Shown: positions 12,212-18,058 of the stretch, one piece after another
Numbering within the stretch: the stretch's first letter is position 1
Layout: every line of letters begins with the position of its first letter
Assembly: GCA_017558545.1 (NCBI GenBank)
Contig: JAFYUG010000264.1
Span: 1-18,058, forward strand
DNA from: Oscillospiraceae bacterium
GTDB taxonomy: Bacteria > Bacillota > Clostridia > Oscillospirales > Oscillospiraceae
DNA: 18,058 bases
Reading direction: 5' to 3'
Program-made: the position numbers and the translations under genes
The notes under the pieces: model-generated
What the model was told of the DNA's origin: nothing
The model's database searches: none
What the model saw: only the letters and a program-made list of their open reading frames with translations

Positions 12212-12248
12212 AAAAACCGGAATACTCAAACTGAGTATTCCGGTTTTT
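12212..12248 (-). terminator. Bidirectional terminator between repeat cluster and tatD
   Basis: CCGGAATACTCA (12217-12228) pairs perfectly with TGAGTATTCCGG (12232-12243). A run of A on the left (T on the minus strand) and TTTTT on the right make it active in both directions. On the minus strand it lies three bases past the tatD stop; on the plus strand it is the first clear terminator after the sensor kinase. Confidence 0.92.
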
Positions 12249-12251
12249 ATT

Positions 12252-13013
12252 TTATTCAATTCCGAAAAAGCGCTTTCCGTTTTCCATGGTGATGCGGCCA
12301 ACTTCCTCGGCGCTGATGCCCTTAATTTCTCCTATTTTTTCGCAGACATAGATAAGCTCGCGGCTATCGTTGCGCTTGCCTCTATGGGGTACGGGGGCAA
12401 GATAGGGGCTATCGGTTTCTATCATAATCTTATCCATGGGACAAATTTCAATGGTCTCCAAGGCCTTGCGGGCATTTTTGAAGGTTATTGCCCCCGTGAA
12501 GGAGAGATACCAGCCCATATCAAGAATCTGTTTGGCCATTTCCGCAGAGCCGCTATAGCAATGGAAAACGCCCTTCACATCGGGAAACTCGCGGATAATT
12601 TCCATGCACTCCCCGTGGGCATCGCGGTCATGGATAATAACGGGCATATTCAATTCCCTTGCCAAAGCCATCTGGGCGCGGAAAACCTCCCGCTGAAGCT
12701 CTCTGGGAGAAAAGTCATAGTAATAATCAAGGCCGATTTCGCCTATGGCTCTGACCTTTTCCTCGGCGCACCAGCGGCGAATAAGCTCGGGAGCGTCCTC
12801 GCCGAAGGCGTCGGCTTCATGGGGATGCCAGCCAACAGCCGCATACACATGGGGATAGGCCTTCGCATATTCCAAGGCCTTGGCGCTGCTTTCGCCGTCG
12901 CAGCCGGGATTGAGCACCATGCTTACTCCCATTTGGGGGAAATCAGCCAAAAGCTCATGGCGGTCTTCATCGAAGCGCTCATCGTCATAGTGGGCGTGAG
13001 TATCAAAAAACAT
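12252..13013 (-). CDS. tatD: TatD-family metal-dependent DNase
   Basis: A 253-residue cytosolic hydrolase of the amidohydrolase/TIM-barrel type with the usual TatD metal-binding motifs: D-T-H-A-H-Y-D at the N-terminus, G-W-H-P-H-E-A (about 61-67), G-E-I-G-L-D-Y-Y-Y-D (about 91-100), I-H-D-R-D-A-H (about 126-132), F-H-C-Y-S-G-S (about 150-156) and E-T-D-S-P-Y-L-A-P near residue 200. The length is normal for TatD (about 255-265). Characterised relatives are 3'-5' exonucleases or Mg-dependent DNases acting in DNA repair or turnover; the older link to Tat secretion is not required. GGAGA precedes the ATG. It appears to be a single-gene transcript with its own promoter and terminator, divergent from the glycan operon. 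Confidence 0.95.
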   Translation of the reverse strand: MFFDTHAHYDDERFDEDRHELLADFPQMGVSMVLNPGCDGESSAKALEYAKAYPHVYAAVGWHPHEADAFGEDAPELIRRWCAEEKVRAIGEIGLDYYYDFSPRELQREVFRAQMALARELNMPVIIHDRDAHGECMEIIREFPDVKGVFHCYSGSAEMAKQILDMGWYLSFTGAITFKNARKALETIEICPMDKIMIETDSPYLAPVPHRGKRNDSRELIYVCEKIGEIKGISAEEVGRITMENGKRFFGIE

Positions 13014-13038
13014 AGTATATTTTCTCCTTTTGTGGGGG

Positions 13039-13068
13039 ATTATATCTCATTTATTCCGCATTTGTTCA
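13039..13068 (-). promoter_or_regulatory. Promoter of tatD
   Basis: On the minus strand TGAACA (13068-13063) and a perfect TATAAT (13044-13039) are 18 bases apart, with the -10 about 25 bases before the start codon. Confidence 0.55.
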
Positions 13069-13095
13069 CTCGAAGTGGTGAATTGGTATTTTCTT

Positions 13096-13123
13096 TTGCA
13101 ATATAAAAACTCTGTGGTATAAT
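13096..13123 (+). promoter_or_regulatory. Promoter of the glycan operon
   Basis: TTGCAA (13096-13101), a 16-base spacer and a perfect TATAAT (13118-13123), with a TGG extension before the -10. It lies about 30 bases before the ATG at 13154. Confidence 0.7.
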
Positions 13124-13153
13124 ATTTTCATATTTTCGGAAAGGTGGAACATT

Positions 13154-14677
13154 ATGGCTGATATAGCCCAGCGCAGATATCTCCCTGCCATCGCCACAGA
13201 CATATATATTAGCACAATGCTTTTGCTTTTTCCACTCTTTACGGGATTTTCGGGCTACGGAAATATAACTTTCTCCAAATATCTCTTTTTCATCATAGCC
13301 ACCGCTCTTTGGCTATGCGCCGCAGTTATTTTATCCGTTGCCCAAAAATCTCCCCTCCCCACCTTGGCACTGCCTCAATATGCCGCCATGGCCTTTGCCG
13401 CCTGCTGCCTTATTTCCTTTCTGCTTTCCCCACACAAGGGCGAGAGCCTCATAGGAGCAGGCCGTTATGAGGGGCTTATCACCCAGCTTATGTACGCCCT
13501 CATTATTATCGGCGTAAGCCTTTGGGGAAAGGCAAGCCCCCATCACATTATTTGTCTTGGCATTTCCACCGCAATATGCTCCGTCATTGGCATAATTCAG
13601 CTTTTCAACATAGATGTTTTCCGTCTTTTCCTAGGCACTTACAGCCACTATGACAGCACCTACAAATATTCCGGCGCATTCCTCGGCACCATGGGCAACA
13701 CCAATGTGCTCTCGGCATTCTATTGCCTTGCATTGCCCATGCTTTTTGTCTACCCCATTATAAGCCGCCGCAGGATAAGCTTTCTGACTCTTCTCGCCCT
13801 CTGCCCCGCCACCTTTGCATTCATCAGAATTTGGGTATCGGGAGGTTTTCTCGCCTTGGGTCTATGCGCCCTCATAGCCGCTCCCATCATTCTTACAGAT
13901 GTGGAAAAACTCCGCCGGGCACTTTTCATGGCCGCTCCGGTGGCCGCCTCCGCCGCCTGCGCCTTTGCCTTTAACCCCAGCTATGACCTTGTCAACTTTT
14001 CATGGAGCTTTGATTTTTCAGGCAAGGCCGCGCTAATGATTATAGCTGCCCTTATCTCTTTGGCCGCAGGGGCAATTCTCCCACGGCTTAATATCCGCCC
14101 AAGGAAAAATAGCCTTCGCATTTTCCTTATTTGTATTTGCATCGCGGCCCTTATCCTGGGCCTCATTTTCGTCTATTTCTCCCCCGCAGCAGAGGGAACG
14201 GTTTACGAGCTTCGGGAGCTTCTCCATGGCCGTATAGACGAGAAATTCGGCTCATCCCGCATACTTATATGGCGGGAGTGTTTGAAGCTTTTCCCCGAAT
14301 ATCCCCTCTTCGGCAGCGGTCCGGACACCTTGGCTCTCAGAGTGAATGTGAGCTTTTCCCGCTTTGTTGAGGAGACAGGAAAAACTCTCCGCTCCGGAGT
14401 GGATAATGCCCATAACGAGTATCTGGGTTACCTTATCAACATCGGTCTTGTTGGCCTTTGCGCTTATCTGTTCATTCTGGCGCTGGGTCTGAAAAACTGG
14501 CTTAAAAAGCTTTTCCGCCCCGAGATTTGCGCCATGGGCGCAGCTATGTTATGCTATTGCATACAGAGCTTTTTCGCCTTGGGGCTGCCTCTTGTGTCCC
14601 CATTATTTCTCATAGTCCTCGCTTTGCTATGCTCAGGCGAGAGAAAATATCAAAAGGAAATGGAGGAAATTAAATGA
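13154..14677 (+). CDS. O-antigen ligase/polymerase-family (Wzy_C) membrane protein
   Basis: A 507-residue polytopic protein with about 11-12 membrane segments. A large extracytoplasmic loop between late segments (about 345-425) carries the Wzy_C/WaaL hallmarks: R-I-L-I-W-R-E-C-L-K-L-F-P-E-Y-P-L-F-G-S-G-P-D-T and, later, D-N-A-H-N-E-Y-L. In this superfamily the loop and its Arg/His residues join lipid-linked glycans to an acceptor or polymerise repeat units. In a Gram-positive-type organism the product would be a capsule, teichuronic or other wall glycan rather than lipopolysaccharide. GGAAAGGTGG precedes the ATG. The stop overlaps the next ATG (ATGA), tying it to a membrane acyltransferase. 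No glycosyltransferase or flippase gene is near, so the rest of the pathway lies elsewhere. Confidence 0.87.
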   Translation: MADIAQRRYLPAIATDIYISTMLLLFPLFTGFSGYGNITFSKYLFFIIATALWLCAAVILSVAQKSPLPTLALPQYAAMAFAACCLISFLLSPHKGESLIGAGRYEGLITQLMYALIIIGVSLWGKASPHHIICLGISTAICSVIGIIQLFNIDVFRLFLGTYSHYDSTYKYSGAFLGTMGNTNVLSAFYCLALPMLFVYPIISRRRISFLTLLALCPATFAFIRIWVSGGFLALGLCALIAAPIILTDVEKLRRALFMAAPVAASAACAFAFNPSYDLVNFSWSFDFSGKAALMIIAALISLAAGAILPRLNIRPRKNSLRIFLICICIAALILGLIFVYFSPAAEGTVYELRELLHGRIDEKFGSSRILIWRECLKLFPEYPLFGSGPDTLALRVNVSFSRFVEETGKTLRSGVDNAHNEYLGYLINIGLVGLCAYLFILALGLKNWLKKLFRPEICAMGAAMLCYCIQSFFALGLPLVSPLFLIVLALLCSGERKYQKEMEEIK

Positions 14678-15759
14678 ACTCCGAAAATCTCAGCCTTGCT
14701 CCCCGCAGGGATATTCCCGCAGATGTGCTCAAATGCATTTGCTGCATCTGCGTTGTGGTTATCCATTCCTCTTCCCGTCCCATCACGGAGCTGAATGTCC
14801 ACTCCTTCGATTGGTACTGCGCACTTTTCTATGGCTCTCTCTGCCGCTTCGCCGTGCCCATTTTCTTCATGGTCACCGGTGCGCTGCTCCTTGATCCTGC
14901 CAAGAAAATGACCCTCAAGAAGATTTATGTAAACTACTTCCTGAGAATGCTGGGCTGTCTGCTGTTTTGGTCGCTGATGTATGAGTTCTATTTTCTCATC
15001 GCCTATGTTATCCTCTACGGAACTTATACTCCCAACTGGCTGGGTCAGTCCCTTGGAAAAGTGCTCACCTTCAAGCACCATTTCCACCTTTACTATCTCC
15101 AAATTCTCCTGCTTTTCTACGCCATGCTGCCCGTTGTCCGCGCATTTGTTGTTGGCGCAGACAGAAAAACTCTCCGCTATACTCTTATAGTTTGGTTTAT
15201 TTTGGGCGTATGCTTCCCCTTCCTCCGTCTTTTTGAGCCCTTTGCATCCCTTGACGGCATCCCCGCCCAGTACCCCATTCAGATGGCCTATTCCTCTTTG
15301 GGCTACGGCCTGCTGGGCTACTACATAAAGACCTGCAAGCTGGAAAAGCACCACGAAAAATGGTTTATTCTCACCTTTGTTCTTGGTTTCCTCGGCATAT
15401 TCGTGCCCACCATTATTGTTTCCCACATTCAGGGCAGCTGCTTCAATGCCCTCTTCGAAAGCTTCACTCCCCCCACCACAGCCCTTGTTATAGGCATCTA
15501 CGGCTGGGCGCTTATCCGCTTCCGGGACAAAACCGAGGCCGATTGCCCCCGCATAGTGAAGTTCTCCAAGATGAGCTTTTGCGTATATCTGACCCATCAT
15601 TTCTTCGTAATGTTCCTGCGGGAAATATTCAAGTATACCTACTATTGCTGGTTCCCCCTTGTGAATGTGCCTTTGCAGACCATCTTCGTGCTGGCGTGCT
15701 GCACCGTCACCTATATAATCCTCAAGCGCATACCTTGGGTAAACAGAGTGCTAATATAA
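14674..15759 (+). CDS. Acyltransferase-3 family membrane O-acyltransferase
   Basis: A 361-residue protein with about ten membrane segments, typical of acyltransferase family 3, which add acetyl or other acyl groups to surface sugars. The N-terminal helix carries D-V-L-K-C-I-C-C-I-C-V-V-V-I-H-S-S with the conserved His. R-F-A-V-P-I-F-F-M-V-T-G-A-L-L-L follows (the F-F-x-x-S/T-G motif), and the last part has M-S-F-C-V-Y-L-T-H-H-F-F. Its ATG overlaps the stop of the Wzy_C-like gene, so both are made together, which suggests it decorates the glycan handled by that protein. GGAGG in the end of the upstream gene serves as ribosome site. The acyl group and the sugar are unknown. It resembles WecH/OafA-type proteins in topology but lacks an SGNH tail. 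Confidence 0.9.
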   Translation: MNSENLSLAPRRDIPADVLKCICCICVVVIHSSSRPITELNVHSFDWYCALFYGSLCRFAVPIFFMVTGALLLDPAKKMTLKKIYVNYFLRMLGCLLFWSLMYEFYFLIAYVILYGTYTPNWLGQSLGKVLTFKHHFHLYYLQILLLFYAMLPVVRAFVVGADRKTLRYTLIVWFILGVCFPFLRLFEPFASLDGIPAQYPIQMAYSSLGYGLLGYYIKTCKLEKHHEKWFILTFVLGFLGIFVPTIIVSHIQGSCFNALFESFTPPTTALVIGIYGWALIRFRDKTEADCPRIVKFSKMSFCVYLTHHFFVMFLREIFKYTYYCWFPLVNVPLQTIFVLACCTVTYIILKRIPWVNRVLI

Positions 15760-15761
15760 TC

Positions 15762-15797
15762 AAAAAAGACCTTCGGAATTTTCCGAAGGTCTTTTTT
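15762..15797 (+). terminator. Bidirectional terminator between convergent operons
   Basis: AAAAAAGACCTTCGGAA (15762-15778) pairs with TTCCGAAGGTCTTTTTT (15781-15797). It has A and T runs on both sides and lies 2 bases after one stop and 15 bases past the other, so it should end both the glycan operon and the MATE operon. Confidence 0.93.
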
Positions 15798-15812
15798 GTA
15801 TGTACTTTTTGA

Positions 15813-17174
15813 TTAGTGATTGTCCTTGAGTCTGCGGTAGGCGCGCTCGTCTTTATGGAGCAGCATATAGCCGGCAGCCATAAGCAGCTGAACAAGGCTG
15901 GCCAGAGGAAGGGAGAGGCCAACATGCCAAAGAGTTGCGCCGGGGATGGTGCTGATATAGTAAACAAGGGGAATACGCACTGCAAGGGAGCTTACGAGGT
16001 TTACAAGGAGGGTATAGCGGGTATGACCCATGCCGTTTATGTAGCCGCAGATGGGGAAGGCAAAGGCGAAGAAGAGGAAATCGAACTTGAAGAAGGTCAT
16101 ATAGTCAACACCTGCGGCGATAACCTCTTTATCGGGGGTGAATATGCTGAGCACGGCAGAGGGGAAAAGCCAAACAACAAGCCAAAGGAGCACACCCAGG
16201 GCGCCGGAAACCATGACGCCAACACCGAGGCAGCGATGGCTGCGCTGAGGCTGGCCTGCGCCCTCATTCTGAGCAACCATGGCGGAAACTGCGCCGAAGA
16301 ACGCACCGGCGGGGATAACGGCAATGGTGAAAATTCTGTCTGCAACACCGGCAGCGGCGGTGGAAACATAGCCCAGGGTGTTAACAATGGACTCCAAAAC
16401 AACGAAGGAGGCGTTTACCAAAACTTCCTGTCCTGCGGCAGGGAGACCCAGAGAAAGAATGCGCTTGGCCTTGTCCTTATAAATTCGGAAGCTGGAGGGG
16501 CGGAAGTCAAAGGGGAAGGAGGACTTCTTCTTAATATAAATAAGAGCAATTATAACGCTGCAGGCCTGGCTGACGGTGGTTGCCAGAGCCGCGCCGCTTG
16601 CCCCCATCTTCAAAGTGGCAACACAGATGATATCTCCGAAAATGTTCAGCACGCAGGAGATACCAACGAATATCATGGGAGTTTTGCTCTCGCCCATGCC
16701 TCTGAACACGCTGGAGATGGCGTTATAGAAGCCGCTGAATATCATACCCACAAGGCAGATGCTGATATAGGACTTAGCGCCGGCAAAGGACTCTTCGGGG
16801 GTGTTGATAAGGTTCAAGAGGGGCACTCTCAAAACCATCAGAATCGCCATAATTATTATGGCGGCCAAAGGCAGAAGGCAGAACATGGTGGAAACAGCTT
16901 CCTTCACTTCCTTATCCTTCCTAGCGCCCACCAGATTGCCCACAAGAACTGTGCCGCCGGTGGCCAGACCCATAAGGAGGAAGTTTATCATCATCATGAT
17001 AAGAGCGCCTATGCTTACGGAGGAAAGAGCCACGGAGGAGGCGAAGCGGCCAACGATGAACATATCCACGATGCCGTAGAGAGTGTTCAGAAGGTTACCT
17101 ATCAAATAAGGGGCGGTGAAGCGCAGCAGGGTGCGGGCAACGGGACCCCGTGTGAGATCATTTCCCATTTTCAT
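15813..17174 (-). CDS. MATE-family efflux transporter
   Basis: A 453-residue protein with about 12 membrane segments in two homologous halves, the normal size for multidrug and toxic compound extrusion transporters, which export organic cations or other small molecules using Na+ or H+. Visible family features: L-T-R-G-P-V-A-R-T-L-L-R-F-T-A-P near the N-terminus, then N-T-L-Y-G-I-V-D-M-F-I-V-G-R-F (about 28-42), F-R-G-M-G-E-S-K-T-P in the first half, and a second-half A-A-G-V-A-D-R-I-F segment. It starts eight bases after the stop of the TtcA-like gene in the same operon. A purine-rich AAAGGAAAG lies upstream; an alternative ATG two codons later is possible. The substrate cannot be inferred. 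The pairing with a tRNA-thiolation-type enzyme is not an evident functional link. Confidence 0.94.
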   Translation of the reverse strand: MKMGNDLTRGPVARTLLRFTAPYLIGNLLNTLYGIVDMFIVGRFASSVALSSVSIGALIMMMINFLLMGLATGGTVLVGNLVGARKDKEVKEAVSTMFCLLPLAAIIIMAILMVLRVPLLNLINTPEESFAGAKSYISICLVGMIFSGFYNAISSVFRGMGESKTPMIFVGISCVLNIFGDIICVATLKMGASGAALATTVSQACSVIIALIYIKKKSSFPFDFRPSSFRIYKDKAKRILSLGLPAAGQEVLVNASFVVLESIVNTLGYVSTAAAGVADRIFTIAVIPAGAFFGAVSAMVAQNEGAGQPQRSHRCLGVGVMVSGALGVLLWLVVWLFPSAVLSIFTPDKEVIAAGVDYMTFFKFDFLFFAFAFPICGYINGMGHTRYTLLVNLVSSLAVRIPLVYYISTIPGATLWHVGLSLPLASLVQLLMAAGYMLLHKDERAYRRLKDNH

Positions 17175-17182
17175 ATCTATCT

Positions 17183-17932
17183 TTACTTTCCTTTCGTTCT
17201 GACATAGGGTGTGGGCTCCCAGCCTTCAAGGGGCAGACGCTGCATGGAGCCAAAGACCTTGCTGCGAAGGTCGGGGAAATCCTTTTCAAGGGATTTTATA
17301 AGCTGCTTGATTTCATATCTCTTGCTGCCCGTATCGGCGGGGCAGGGATTTTGAACAATGGGCAAATTCAGAGCCGCAGCGGTGGCGGCAACCTTGTCCT
17401 CGCCGGCATAAATCATGGGACGGATTTGGGTTACATCGGCTCGGGACATATAGGTGACGGGCTTGAAGCAGCTTATGCGGCCTTCAAACATAAGGCTCAT
17501 AAGGAAGGTTTCAACGGCGTCATCCCAATGGTGACCCAGCGCCAGCTTATTGCAGCCGTGTTCCTTCATGGCATTGTTTATAGCGCCCCGGCGCATCTTG
17601 CTGCAAAGGGAGCAGGGGTTTTCCTCCTGACGCACATCGAAAACAACCTCTTTAATATCGGTCTTGACGCGGATATACTCAACGCCGATTTCATTGCACA
17701 TTTGCTCCACGGGATCGAAGTCCATGCCCTCAAAGCCCATCTCAATGGTCAGAGCCACGAGTTCAAACTTCTTGGGGTAATATATCTGCAAATGGCGCAG
17801 AGCGCGAAGCAGGAGCATACTGTCCTTGCCGCCGGAAACGCCAACGGCAATACGGTCGCCCTCTTCTATCATATTGTATTCGTCCACACCTTTGCGGACT
17901 ATACTGGTAAATCTGTTCAATATATCACTCAT
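17183..17932 (-). CDS. TtcA-family ATP pyrophosphatase (tRNA 2-thiocytidine biosynthesis-like)
   Basis: A 249-residue cytosolic enzyme of the PP-loop superfamily. The ATP-binding loop is S33-G-G-K-D-S38. The Fe-S cysteines expected for TtcA-type enzymes are present as C107-S-L-C110, with a third in N-P-C-P-A-D near residue 195. G-H-H-W-D-D-A-V-E-T matches the conserved H-x-x-D-D motif. TtcA uses ATP and a [4Fe-4S] cluster to thiolate C32 of tRNAs; clostridial homologues are less studied and could modify another position, so no gene symbol is given. GAGG lies 11 bases before the ATG. It is first in a two-gene operon with the MATE transporter. Confidence 0.9.
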   Translation of the reverse strand: MSDILNRFTSIVRKGVDEYNMIEEGDRIAVGVSGGKDSMLLLRALRHLQIYYPKKFELVALTIEMGFEGMDFDPVEQMCNEIGVEYIRVKTDIKEVVFDVRQEENPCSLCSKMRRGAINNAMKEHGCNKLALGHHWDDAVETFLMSLMFEGRISCFKPVTYMSRADVTQIRPMIYAGEDKVAATAAALNLPIVQNPCPADTGSKRYEIKQLIKSLEKDFPDLRSKVFGSMQRLPLEGWEPTPYVRTKGK

Positions 17933-18058
17933 GATTTTGTATGCCTCGTAGAAAAAAATTAAAATTTTAAAAAATCGAAAATGAGCATTCGGGCGTAAAA
18001 CGGCGTAAAACGAAGTTCGTGCTGATGTAAATTAATTTTTCGAAAAATAAGTGTTGAC
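17933..18058 (-). other. Leader of the ttcA-like/MATE operon and window edge
   Basis: No gene is seen. It is A/T-rich next to the start codon. It contains a 10-bp direct duplication, GGCGTAAAAC at 17991-18000 and again at 18001-18010. On the plus strand the last bases, TTGAC (18054-18058), look like the start of a -35 element of a promoter reading out of the window. The promoter of the minus-strand operon was not identified with confidence. Confidence 0.5.

Noticed and set aside
13065..13082. Inverted repeat TTCAC/GTGAA between tatD and the glycan operon
   Set aside because: Five-base arms are easily found by chance and no regulator is nearby.
15816..17207. Long open frame (463 codons) on the plus strand opposite the MATE gene
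   Set aside because: Gly/Glu/Asn-rich product without recognisable domain or ribosome site. The MATE protein on the other strand is unambiguous.

Overview
The window looks like chromosomal DNA of an anaerobic, Gram-positive-type bacterium, most likely a gut or sediment member of the Clostridia (Oscillospirales-like). The support is indirect: strong AGGAGG-type ribosome sites, A/T-rich promoters, many U-tract terminators, a PocR/AraC regulator next to corrinoid methyl-transfer genes, a transcobalamin-like lipoprotein with an ECF S component, and short repeat families typical of such genomes. No rRNA, tRNA, CRISPR array or phage gene was seen.

Layout. (1) 74-1346: a cobalamin riboswitch heads a two-gene unit, a DUF4430 lipoprotein and an ECF-type membrane S component, read as vitamin B12 uptake. 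(2) 1371-2626: a yybP-ykoY (manganese) riboswitch with a visible terminator/antiterminator switch precedes a CaCA-family cation exchanger. (3) 2634-3551: a repeat cluster and a minus-strand arylamine N-acetyltransferase. (4) 3592-7904: divergently promoted from that gene is a PocR-type AraC regulator, followed by a corrinoid methyl-carrier protein, a RACE-type corrinoid reactivator and a Cys-rich DUF2284 protein. No methyltransferase is present. (5) 7907-10298: a type-4 uracil-DNA glycosylase, a DUF2156 protein and a GNAT acetyltransferase in one transcription unit. (6) 10299-11643: a gap with an orphan terminator, then a PAS-like/HATPase sensor kinase without a partner regulator. (7) 11644-12251: four palindromic repeats and a frameshifted GIY-YIG nuclease gene lying between two of them in inverted orientation. 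(8) 12252-13013: tatD on the minus strand. (9) 13095-15797: an O-antigen ligase/polymerase-like protein and an acyltransferase-3 protein, a two-gene surface-glycan operon. (10) 15813-17932: a TtcA-like ATP pyrophosphatase and a MATE exporter on the minus strand; the last 126 bases are the leader of that operon.

How the parts fit. Regions 1 and 4 share a B12 theme: the riboswitch unit would bring corrinoid in, and the PocR cluster would use it in a C1 (methyl) transfer pathway whose substrate-specific methyltransferase lies elsewhere. A terminator between the corrinoid protein and its activator suggests the carrier is made in excess over the activator. The most unusual structure is the GIY-YIG/palindrome unit at 11668-12064, which has the form of a small repeat-bounded mobile element analogous to, but different from, REP/RAYT systems.
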